Assembly: GCA_038876335.1 (NCBI GenBank)
Contig: JAVYYS010000044.1
Coordinates: 1-5,811, forward strand
Origin: JAKATY01 sp038876335
Lineage (GTDB): Archaea > Micrarchaeota > Micrarchaeia > Micrarchaeales > Micrarchaeaceae
Direction: 5' to 3'
Length of the DNA: 5,811 nucleotides
Part shown: piece after piece, positions 1 through 5,811 of the stretch
Position numbering within the stretch: position 1 is the stretch's first letter
Layout of the letters: each line of letters starts with the position of its first letter
Notes under the pieces: model-generated
Seen by the model: the letters and a program-made list of their open reading frames with translations, nothing else
Databases searched by the model: none
What the model was told of the DNA's origin: nothing
Translations under genes and position numbers: made by a program

Positions 1-94
1 TTACGTGCCTGGATAACCTCTGTTCTTCCACGCATACACGCGCCGCTTGCGGCGATTGATGAGCAAGCAACTATGAAGATAAGAAAGAGACACG

Positions 95-103
95 CATAAA
101 TAA
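95..103 (-). promoter_or_regulatory. Weak TATA-like box upstream of a possible next gene
   Basis: TTATTTATG on the minus strand is an AT-rich box resembling an archaeal TATA element. It would place a transcription start around 70-75 and leave roughly 35-40 bases of leader before an ATG at 33-35. No clear BRE precedes it, and the surrounding region is AT-rich, so chance occurrence is quite possible. Confidence 0.18.
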
Positions 104-166
104 TTCTAAAAACCGGAGTTGATAGATGATTGAGGATTGTAAGAGGCCTGTAATTTACAACTTGCG

Positions 167-177
167 TGAAACAAAAA
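167..177 (-). terminator. Possible T-tract transcription terminator after the cassette
   Basis: On the minus strand, TTTTTGTTT lies about 70 bases after the stop of the last platform gene. A second T5 lies at 108-112. Archaeal intrinsic termination depends mainly on such T-runs and needs no hairpin. Both runs are short, so this is a weak call and read-through into a further gene is possible. Confidence 0.25.
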
Positions 178-245
178 TGATGCGTTAAGGGTGTCTCCTG
201 CCATTCGCGTTATGCAGCTCTCTGATTTTGCAAAGTAGACAAAAC

Positions 246-1250
246 CTACACGCTCCCTATGCTGGTGAACACTGCGCCTATAACGTGCTGCACTACAATG
301 TAGATGCCGAATCCTGCTACTATGAACAGCGGCAGATACCGCAACCCCTTTATCGCCGAGCCTGACGATATAGCGGCCATGATCAGGCTCGCGAACCCTG
401 TTATGGTTACTATTGCGAGTATGGAGAACTCGTGGTACGTGCTAGGCGCTATCTTCGGCGGGCTTGGCTTGAGGAACGATACGCCCGTAGTGGGCAAGCC
501 TCCTGGATTCTGCGCGAGTATGCCTTTCCATACTGTATCCGTGACTACGATCATCTGGCTTGTAAGGCCGTAGAGCACCGGCGCAGCTATCAGCCCCGCG
601 AACGCTATGAAGATGCTGTACATGAAGAGCTGGCCCGCAACTTCCTTCTGCATGAGCTGCTGGCTCCTCAAATCCTTGCTGAGCTGTTCGAGCAGGTCCG
701 CCATCGCGCCCCCAAACCTAACGGCTTCGAGCATCATGCGCACCGCATGCTGCAGCTGGAAAGATCTGTATTTCATGGCCAGCTCGTTGAGCGCGGTCTC
801 CATCGTCTCGCCGCCCATTACGCGCCTGCTCATGTCCTTTACGTCTTCTGTGAAAAACTTGAACTCCGGCCTCGCCGCGAGCAGCAGCGCCCTGTCGAGC
901 GCGATTCCGCTCCTAAGGTTCGCGCTTGCGATCTGGAAGTAATCTGGCAGCATCTGCTCCATCAGCGTCTTCCTCTTGTCGATGAAATACTGCAGCACCA
1001 TGTAGATTGCGGCGATGTAGACTCCGCCGCTCACGAATGCCACTATTACATCCAATGCAATCGGGAGCTTGAAGGCGTACGTGATGAACGCCGCGGCTAT
1101 GAATATGGCAAGCGCTCCAATAATCGCAATCTCGAGCATCTTGTTTACGCTCGTCTTGATACCTGCAAGGTCGATGAGCCTCGAAAGCCTGCGCACTACG
1201 CTTCTCGAAACGAGCTTTTCGAAGTCTATGTGCATTGGTTTGGTTGGCAT
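246..1250 (-). CDS. Type II secretion F-domain (TadB/ArlJ-like) membrane platform protein, second of two
   Basis: The second platform subunit has 334 residues. Membrane segments are visible at about 40-60 and 65-88, then a cytoplasmic T2SF domain at about 97-205 containing LPDYFQIASANLRSGIALDRAL, GGETMETAL and VRFGGAMADLLEQL. Further membrane segments lie at about 208-230, 275-297 and 303-327. Five segments with a cytoplasmic N-terminus would put the short C-terminus outside. A loop of about 40 residues (231-272), rich in Pro, Gly, Thr and Ser, would face the cell exterior, where it could touch the filament base. The ATG lies 4 bases after the upstream stop, with a weak GTGAT just before it; an internal ATG at codon 6 is less likely. 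In many archaea both F domains are present in one polypeptide or as a neighbouring pair; here they are two genes. The stop is TAG. Confidence 0.9.
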   Translation of the reverse strand: MPTKPMHIDFEKLVSRSVVRRLSRLIDLAGIKTSVNKMLEIAIIGALAIFIAAAFITYAFKLPIALDVIVAFVSGGVYIAAIYMVLQYFIDKRKTLMEQMLPDYFQIASANLRSGIALDRALLLAARPEFKFFTEDVKDMSRRVMGGETMETALNELAMKYRSFQLQHAVRMMLEAVRFGGAMADLLEQLSKDLRSQQLMQKEVAGQLFMYSIFIAFAGLIAAPVLYGLTSQMIVVTDTVWKGILAQNPGGLPTTGVSFLKPSPPKIAPSTYHEFSILAIVTITGFASLIMAAISSGSAIKGLRYLPLFIVAGFGIYIVVQHVIGAVFTSIGSV

Positions 1251-1254
1251 TCTA

Positions 1255-2328
1255 TCACATGCTAAACGTGGGCCTCGAGCCTGTTATGAGTTTGAGGAAT
1301 ATTATCTGCAGGAAGAATATGCCCACAAGCGCCGCGTAGAGCGTTGTCGTGTTTACTGTGAATATCGAGATGAAGGTGGTGAGTATCGTTACTACCGCTA
1401 CGCCCATGCTCGGCAGTATTATTCCGAAGAGCATGTAGAACATCGCGATCGCGTTGAGCCTCTGGCCGTACCTTCTCAGCTCTATGACGCGCTCCTGCGT
1501 AAGCATGTCTATGACGCTCTGCAGGGCCGCGATCACGTCTGCTCCCGCCTTTATGCTTACGCTGGCCTGCAGCATTATGCGCCTGAAAGAGTCGCTTTTC
1601 GTCTCGGCTATCGTGGCGTCTATTGCCTCTCCAAGCGGCATGCCGAGCTGCACCCTCTCGACAATCTTGGCGAACTCCTTGCTTGCGTCTCCGTATCCAG
1701 TGCTGACAGAGGTAATCGCGTTGAAGAGTGGCATGCCTGAGCGCAGCGAGATTATCATGTCCCTCGCGGCGAAGAGTATGTCTCGCTCCACGTTCTTGGC
1801 AGATTTCTTGCCCTTCTGCGTTGGAAAGTTAAGGAACGAGCCAAGGGCCACATAGAATATTGCCACACCTAGCAATGCGCCCAGCAAGGCGCTAGCTGCT
1901 AGGCTGAGCCCTATTCTGACAAACAGGGCTATCATGGCAATTCCTACTGCCACAGCTACGGCGATCGCCGCCGTTATCATGCGCTGCACGAATTCAAATA
2001 CGCTTGACTTTATGCCCTGCTCCCTCAGCGCGAGCTCAAGCCCCTTGTGCTTTGCCGCCATGCCTTCTACGTAGTGCTTCCATTTCCCCTGCTGCTTTCC
2101 TAACCCAAGCATTTGCGCCTTTTGCTTTGGTGTGGCAGCGCTTTCTGCCTTTTGTTCGGCGGGCCTGCCGATCTGCACTGGATTCGCCTGTTTAGGCTGT
2201 AAGCTGTAGGTCCCAATTCTCTTCGGCGCATTGTGCCTAAAGAGCGAACCGAAGCCTTTTGGCTTCGGCTGCAGCACTATCTCCTGCCCGCCTACATTTA
2301 TTATCTTTGGCTTCTTTTTACCGAACAT
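1255..2328 (-). CDS. Type II secretion F-domain (TadC/GspF-like) membrane platform protein, first of two
   Basis: An inner-membrane platform subunit that should sit under the growing filament and contact the ATPase. I start it at ATG 2328 (357 residues, beginning FGKKKPKIIN after Met), 7 bases after the preceding stop. The frame is open to a TTG at 2370, but that would add 14 unconvincing residues overlapping the previous gene. Residues 1-90 are basic, rich in Pro, Gln and Lys, and probably disordered. Two membrane segments follow at about 117-136 and 142-166, then the cytoplasmic T2SF domain at about 177-290 with the typical RDMIISLRSGMPLFNAI, GMPLGEAI and SIKAGADVIAAL. Two more membrane segments lie at about 294-323 and 328-348. 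Four segments put both termini in the cytoplasm. The gene ends 4 bases before its partner, which implies co-translation and probably a heteromeric platform. Confidence 0.9.
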   Translation of the reverse strand: MFGKKKPKIINVGGQEIVLQPKPKGFGSLFRHNAPKRIGTYSLQPKQANPVQIGRPAEQKAESAATPKQKAQMLGLGKQQGKWKHYVEGMAAKHKGLELALREQGIKSSVFEFVQRMITAAIAVAVAVGIAMIALFVRIGLSLAASALLGALLGVAIFYVALGSFLNFPTQKGKKSAKNVERDILFAARDMIISLRSGMPLFNAITSVSTGYGDASKEFAKIVERVQLGMPLGEAIDATIAETKSDSFRRIMLQASVSIKAGADVIAALQSVIDMLTQERVIELRRYGQRLNAIAMFYMLFGIILPSMGVAVVTILTTFISIFTVNTTTLYAALVGIFFLQIIFLKLITGSRPTFSM

Positions 2329-2335
2329 CTTATCA

Positions 2336-3031
2336 TTATCTGTTCTGCAGCAGCGCGACTGCGTCTGCAAGCCTTTGGTTCCTCACAGAAACGAGGGATT
2401 CTTCAAGCTCACTTTTCTCCGCCTGCTGCTTTGCCTGTTTCTTCCTTTCCCTGGCCGCCTTTTCAACTATACTGTCTAACCCAAATACTTCAAGCTTTAC
2501 TATTTCCATGTGCTCCTTGTCAAATATATTGCTTTTCACACCCTCTATGATCCTCTCAAGCTCTGAGATCTGGTCTGTAAGCGAAAGTGTTGGCAGGACA
2601 AGGTCGCTGCTCTTGGCCCTTGGCCTCTTCAGCTCCTTGAGCTTTGGCGCTATGCCTCCAAATTTTTCTTTAAGCTCCTTAAGTTCCTCCTTCGCCTTCT
2701 CTTCCTCCATCGCCGCAAACGAACCATGCGGTATTGGGTTAGAGTATTTTGCCTGCTCAAGCCCGGCCATGACAATGTGCTCTTGCAAAGGCTTCTGCTC
2801 CTTCTGCCTTTGTAGCTCCTCTCCGCGCTTCTGCCTGCCGCTTCCTTCAGCTGCTTCTATAAACTCTAGCAGCTCTGAATAACTTGATGCCTTGCCTCCG
2901 TTAGCCTGCCCCCTCGCCATGTCAAGGTCTATCATCATGCTTTCAGATTCGTGCGGGCCGGCATCTGCACCTTGTATTAACTCGATAAGCTCCGCATACT
3001 TCTGCACATCGCTGTCAGCCAAAAATATCAC
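2336..3031 (-). CDS. Conserved-context hypothetical protein with a duplicated helical motif
   Basis: A 231-residue, highly charged, soluble protein with no signal peptide or membrane segment and no family that I recognise. The longest frame begins at GTG (3031), overlapping the ATPase stop by 17 bases. An in-frame TTG at 3022 would give the equally natural start ADSDVQ after the initiator Met and an 8-base overlap. Neither has a clear ribosome binding site, so translational coupling is likely. The first 65 residues hold two copies of one motif, YAELIELIQGAD (12-23) and YSELLEFIEAAE (51-62), joined by a flexible Gly/Ser-containing stretch. Residues about 65-140 are Lys/Glu/Gln-rich, probably disordered or single helix. 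Residues about 149-185 (from LSLTDQISELERIIEG onward) look like the most ordered part, followed by a basic helix (190-205). Position between the motor ATPase and the platform suggests an accessory or adaptor role, which is inference only. Confidence 0.8.
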   Translation of the reverse strand: MIFLADSDVQKYAELIELIQGADAGPHESESMMIDLDMARGQANGGKASSYSELLEFIEAAEGSGRQKRGEELQRQKEQKPLQEHIVMAGLEQAKYSNPIPHGSFAAMEEEKAKEELKELKEKFGGIAPKLKELKRPRAKSSDLVLPTLSLTDQISELERIIEGVKSNIFDKEHMEIVKLEVFGLDSIVEKAARERKKQAKQQAEKSELEESLVSVRNQRLADAVALLQNR

Positions 3032-4460
3032 GCGAGAACTTTACGTTCTTCCTCACCATATCGAGCACCTTTTCCTTATTCCTGTAGTAATTTGCCACTA
3101 TAAACCCAGCATCATCTACATCAGTAATATCATTCCTTACCATGTAGTCGAGCACCTCAGCCTTCTCCTGCATCTCCATTGCAAGGTCCTTTTTGCTTAA
3201 TCCTGCGTAGAGCGAAAGGGTCTCAGCAAGCCTTGTCATTTCGCTGATCTGCTGGAAAGTATCGCTATTCATGTTCCACCTGTAAAGCACATTGACGTCC
3301 CCTGTCCTGAGAACTTCCGCGAACTCGAGCACGCGCCTTATGCCCTTCATCCTGTGCCTGAAGAGCACTACAAGGGCCCCAAGCGCGTTCAGCGTTATCT
3401 TGGGTGCGTTTATCGGGGGATTGGTAATCCTTATTATTGTATCCTGCGCGTTGTCAGCGTGCACGGTTCCATATACTGAGTGGCCTGTGTGTATTGCCTC
3501 GAACAGAGTCTCCGCGTCCTTTTGAGTTCTTATCTCTCCCACAAGCACTATGTCAGGCCTCTGCCTCAGGGCGTTTATCATTAAGTCATAGAGCGTTACT
3601 TCTCCCTTGCCTTCTGGGTTCGGCTGCCTTGTGACCATTGGCACCCACTGCAGAAATGCTGGCAGCGTGAGCTCCCTTGTCTCCTCTACAGAGATTATCC
3701 TCCTGTTAGCCGGAAAGAATATGCTTGAGGCGTTGAGAAAGCTGGTCTTGCCGCTCGCCGTGCCTCCAGAGATGAGGAGGCTTATCTCATTCGCTATGCA
3801 GACCCAAACGAGCGAGGCAACCTCTATGCTGATGGTGCCGTTCTTTATCAATGCAGGCATGGACCAAGGATTCTTTCCGAATTTCCTTATCGTTATAGTG
3901 TTTCCGGATTGTGATATCGGATAGAGCGTTGCGTTTACTCTGGAGCCATCGGGCAGCTCCGCGTCCATGAGCGGAGAGAGGTTATTTATCTCCCTGCCCA
4001 CCCTCCTGCCTATCTGCGAGGCCTGGTTATATATCCAGTCCTCATTCTGCGGCTTTATGTTTGTTTTGCACCAGCCGTAGATCTTGTGGAATACCCAAAT
4101 TGGCGTAGAGGACCCGTTGGTTGCTATCTCCTCAAGGTTGTCATCTGCGAGCGGAGCTTCGAGGTCTCCAAGCCCCAGCATTACTATAAGTATATAGGAA
4201 GTAAGAAGGCTCTTCACCTCGCTGGGAGTGCCTGGAAGATATTTGTCAAGAAGCACGCTGCTGGCCTCTATATATTTGTTATTTAGCTCTTCTACATACT
4301 CCTCATTTTCTATCCTTGACGGATCTATCGGCACCATGGAGAGCAGCTCGCTCCTCAGCGAGAGCAGCAGCAGCCTCGTAGCCTCCCCTATGCCCAAAAA
4401 CGTTACATCATAGCTTGGCACAAAGTTACTACTCTGCGTTATCTTTATGTTTACAGCCAT
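3015..4460 (-). CDS. Archaeal type II/IV secretion (pilus assembly) motor ATPase
   Basis: A hexameric cytoplasmic ATPase of the GspE/PilT/VirB11 superfamily that should power pilin insertion into a filament. Counting from the ATG, the N-terminal domain carries the family signatures DDNLEEIATNG (106-116), PDGSRVNA (170-177) and IRKF (191-194). The catalytic domain has Walker A GGTASGKTS (232-240), an Asp-box-like SVEETREL (257-264), Walker B DIVLVGEIR with the Glu (303-311) and the His box GHSVYGTVHADNA (326-338). No key residue is missing. The C-terminal tail (about 430-475, ending in YYRNKEKVLDMV) matches the helical tail usual in archaeal members. The sequence resembles archaeal pilus ATPases, including ArlI (FlaI) relatives, more than bacterial PilB. 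The ATG is the first canonical start, but the same frame stays open and plausible for 24 codons upstream (4461-4532), so the true N-terminus may be longer. The stop overlaps the next gene. Confidence 0.95.
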   Translation of the reverse strand: MAVNIKITQSSNFVPSYDVTFLGIGEATRLLLLSLRSELLSMVPIDPSRIENEEYVEELNNKYIEASSVLLDKYLPGTPSEVKSLLTSYILIVMLGLGDLEAPLADDNLEEIATNGSSTPIWVFHKIYGWCKTNIKPQNEDWIYNQASQIGRRVGREINNLSPLMDAELPDGSRVNATLYPISQSGNTITIRKFGKNPWSMPALIKNGTISIEVASLVWVCIANEISLLISGGTASGKTSFLNASSIFFPANRRIISVEETRELTLPAFLQWVPMVTRQPNPEGKGEVTLYDLMINALRQRPDIVLVGEIRTQKDAETLFEAIHTGHSVYGTVHADNAQDTIIRITNPPINAPKITLNALGALVVLFRHRMKGIRRVLEFAEVLRTGDVNVLYRWNMNSDTFQQISEMTRLAETLSLYAGLSKKDLAMEMQEKAEVLDYMVRNDITDVDDAGFIVANYYRNKEKVLDMVRKNVKFSRDIFG

Positions 4461-4496
4461 CCCTCTTACATTGAGGTTGTATTCATCGATAAGCTT

Positions 4497-4503
4497 CTCC
4501 TCT
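4497..4503 (-). promoter_or_regulatory. Purine-rich AGAGGAG, possible ribosome binding site inside the upstream extension of the ATPase frame
   Basis: AGAGGAG is followed after 6 bases by ATC (4488-4490), which is in frame with the ATPase, and after 10 bases by ATG (4484-4486), which is out of frame and stops after six codons. The ATPase ATG at 4460 has only GAGGG directly abutting it, too close for a normal Shine-Dalgarno. The element could support initiation on a non-canonical codon, or could simply encode the Glu-Glu-Glu-Lys of the extension. Confidence 0.25.
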
Positions 4504-5796
4504 TCAGGCGTTGTCTCTACCCTTTTTAGACCTTATGCTGCCGGCCGCTTTTGTTATGCCCTCTTTGATGCTATCTATTTTGTGCCCAAGCTCCTGGGAT
4601 CTGTTCGACAAATCGTTCAGCTCTTTCAGCTTTTTATCCGGAGCCATGCTAGTAGCAACGGAAAGAGCTTTCACCATCTCGTAGAGCTCCTGGGCATCCG
4701 CCTTTGCAGAGCTAAGTTTCTCTGAAGCTTCGGCAAGCTCCTTCTTAGCTGTGTTTATCGAGTCGAATATGTTCGCTACATCTCCGAATGCGCTTTTCAT
4801 CTCTTCTATCTTCGCGTTGAAACCCTTCAGCTCATTCTCAAACGCCGCGATATTCCTCGACATCTCCTGTTTCCTAGTAGAGTACTGGTCATTGAATGCA
4901 GCCTTAGCCCCATTTATCTCTTTTTCGTATTCCGCTTTCTCTTTGTTAAACTGCGCCATTTCCTGACTTGCCTTCTTTAAGGCTGATTCCTGAGCCTCAA
5001 GCTCTCTCTCCTCTTCCTTCACCTGCTCTACCGCAAGCTTCACCCTTTGATTGAGATCAGAGATCGCGGAGTCAAGCTGCTTCTTTAGCGATTCAATTTG
5101 CGCGTTTAGCCCTTTTCTTATATCATCGATCGCCTTGTCGCGTTCCTTCAGCACTGTGTTCAGTTCACCGTTTACCTCACCTGCGCTCCTCAAGGCTTCT
5201 CCTATCTTGCTCTGAACCTCTTCTATGTTCTTGACCACGTCAAGTGAGGAATACATCTCTATCTTCGAAAGCGTACTTGAGAGGCCTTTATTGATTCTAT
5301 CGTTTATCTCATCGATCTTTTTGCTTGCGCTTTCTATATAGTTGTACTGTGCATTCACATTTTCGTACACCTTGTTCAGCTCATTAAGCCTCTGCTGCAT
5401 CTCCGGAGCTTTCTGCTTGAAAACCTCCTCTGCGTTGCTGGCCGAGATCTTCGCCGCATCAATTATGTCACCTATCTTATCCAATTGCTTGAGTTGCACC
5501 GATACTTCCTCCTCAAGCATATCCCTTCTCGTATCGATCTTTGTGGTTACAATCTTGGTTTCAGCGGCAGAGAGTTGCACGGGCTCTACGAACATCTTTC
5601 CTACTCTATAGCTTATCTTTATTAGATTGGCCTCTTCAAGAACCTTCGCCCACTGCTCTGCAATGGACTCAGTTATGCCAAGCGAGGTCGCAGCCTCGCT
5701 TATATCTATAGCTGCACCCTTATTTTTAATGAAATCCATAAGAGAGTCTATAGAGGTTTTTATAATTTTTTCATCTTTCCCCTCGTCGCCTGCCAT
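4504..5796 (-). CDS. Winged-helix plus long coiled-coil protein, first gene of the pilus cassette
   Basis: This 430-residue soluble protein has no signal peptide or membrane segment. Residues about 10-75 look like a winged helix-turn-helix: a helix (SIDSLMDFIKNKG), a helix-turn-helix (DISEAATSLGITESIAEQWAKV) and a two-stranded wing ending near FVEPVQL. From about 85 to 415 the sequence is almost uninterrupted charged helix (Glu, Lys, Gln, Ala; very few prolines), which reads as coiled coil. The start is ATG: an in-frame TAG lies 9 bases upstream, and AGGT sits 7 bases before the ATG. The stop (TGA) lies 43 bases before the ATPase ATG, so co-transcription is likely. I do not recognise a named family. 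The wing-helix fold could bind DNA, but it is also used for protein contacts. A cytoplasmic scaffold or regulator of the ATPase is an inference from position only. An SMC-like ATPase is unlikely because no Walker motifs are present. Confidence 0.85.
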   Translation of the reverse strand: MAGDEGKDEKIIKTSIDSLMDFIKNKGAAIDISEAATSLGITESIAEQWAKVLEEANLIKISYRVGKMFVEPVQLSAAETKIVTTKIDTRRDMLEEEVSVQLKQLDKIGDIIDAAKISASNAEEVFKQKAPEMQQRLNELNKVYENVNAQYNYIESASKKIDEINDRINKGLSSTLSKIEMYSSLDVVKNIEEVQSKIGEALRSAGEVNGELNTVLKERDKAIDDIRKGLNAQIESLKKQLDSAISDLNQRVKLAVEQVKEEERELEAQESALKKASQEMAQFNKEKAEYEKEINGAKAAFNDQYSTRKQEMSRNIAAFENELKGFNAKIEEMKSAFGDVANIFDSINTAKKELAEASEKLSSAKADAQELYEMVKALSVATSMAPDKKLKELNDLSNRSQELGHKIDSIKEGITKAAGSIRSKKGRDNA

Positions 5797-5803
5797 TTCA
5801 TCT

Positions 5804-5807
5804 ACCT
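5804..5807 (-). promoter_or_regulatory. Probable ribosome binding site for the coiled-coil gene
   Basis: Read on the minus strand, AGGT lies 7 bases before the ATG at 5796 and can pair with the archaeal 16S 3' end. Together with the in-frame TAG at 5806-5808, it supports this ATG as the true start. Only 15 bases upstream are visible, so the promoter, or a preceding gene, cannot be judged. Confidence 0.45.
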
Positions 5808-5811
5808 AAGC

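Larger units (their letters stand above)
1..245. other. Segment after the cassette without a supportable gene; possible start of a further minus-strand gene
   Basis: No frame on either strand gives a convincing protein. On the minus strand one frame has ATG at 204 but hits TAG (106-108) after 32 ordinary-looking residues; the same frame is open again from GTG (93) to a TAA at 1-3, giving 30 residues. A second frame encodes a hydrophobic stretch (IIYACLFLIFIVACSSIAAS) with no ATG, GTG or TTG before it. It then reaches an ATG at 33-35 whose first residues are MRGRTEVIQAR before the window ends. That basic N-terminus would suit a pilin-type signal peptide, but eleven residues prove nothing. The segment also contains T-tracts, a TATA-like box and a short GC-rich hairpin (41-54). 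No tRNA fold was seen. Confidence 0.4.

Noticed and set aside
41..54. GC-rich inverted repeat as an intrinsic terminator
   Set aside because: The stem is only 5-6 bp and no T-run follows it on either strand. It is mentioned only as a possible leader hairpin.
137..160. TTGTAA...TTACAA inverted repeat and an AGGCCT palindrome as an operator
   Set aside because: Six-base arms with a 12-base spacer are expected by chance in this AT-rich stretch, and no second copy or adjacent promoter supports them.
1..204. Minus-strand frame from ATG 204 through an in-frame TAG (106-108) to TAA at 1-3, as a possible amber read-through (pyrrolysine) gene
   Set aside because: Neither half resembles a protein family, there is no ribosome binding site, and nothing in the window suggests pyrrolysine use. 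All five real genes stop normally, one of them at TAG.
432..1265. Long open frame on the plus strand (277 codons), and a similar one at 1069-1740
   Set aside because: Antisense shadows of the two T2SF genes. Their translations are rich in His, Arg, Glu and Tyr with no family motif, whereas the minus-strand proteins have clear domains and membrane segments.
2329..2370. Upstream TTG start for the first platform protein (14 extra residues)
   Set aside because: The extra residues (Gln/Cys/Arg-rich) are unlike a T2SF N-terminus and overlap the preceding gene, while ATG 2328 starts a natural sequence 7 bases after the upstream stop.
2259..2882. Plus-strand open frame of 207 codons, Ser/Leu/Phe-rich
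   Set aside because: Mirror of the charged 231-residue protein: Glu and Lys codons read backwards give Ser, Leu and Phe. No start context or domain.
4347..4374. Inverted repeat CTCGCT/AGCGAG and four AGC units
   Set aside because: They lie within ATPase codons for a Leu-rich helix (RLLLLSLRSELL). Codon repetition explains them.

Overview
The window carries a compact set of five genes, all on the minus strand, that reads as an archaeal type IV pilus-like (type II/IV secretion superfamily) assembly cassette. The organism is very probably an archaeon. The ATPase and the two membrane proteins have archaeal-style motifs and topology, AUA (Ile) and AGG/AGA (Arg) codons are frequent, and genes abut or overlap with few strong Shine-Dalgarno sites. 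The protein style and roughly balanced base composition fit a DPANN-type lineage such as Micrarchaeota, but that placement is an impression only.

In transcription order (right to left): (1) 5796-4504, a soluble protein with an N-terminal winged-helix domain and about 330 residues of coiled coil; (2) 4460-3015, the secretion/pilus motor ATPase with Walker A, Asp-box, Walker B and His-box all intact; (3) 3031-2336, a charged 231-residue protein of unknown family, overlapping the ATPase gene by 17 bases; (4) 2328-1255, a TadC/GspF-type membrane protein with a basic, probably disordered N-terminal tail; (5) 1250-246, a second T2SF-domain membrane protein. The last 245 bases (1-245) hold no gene I can support. 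They contain T-tracts, a weak TATA-like box and perhaps the first codons of a further gene running off the window.

Working model: the ATPase hexamer docks on a platform formed by the two T2SF proteins (a split platform rather than one fused ArlJ-like protein) and drives assembly of a filament. Its pilins and prepilin peptidase lie outside the window. The two extra soluble proteins, one coiled-coil with a winged helix and one carrying a duplicated short helical motif, are encoded inside the motor operon. They are the best candidates here for undescribed parts of the machine. A further oddity is that the ATPase reading frame continues sensibly for 24 codons upstream of its first ATG, back into the 3' end of the coiled-coil gene, without any canonical start codon.
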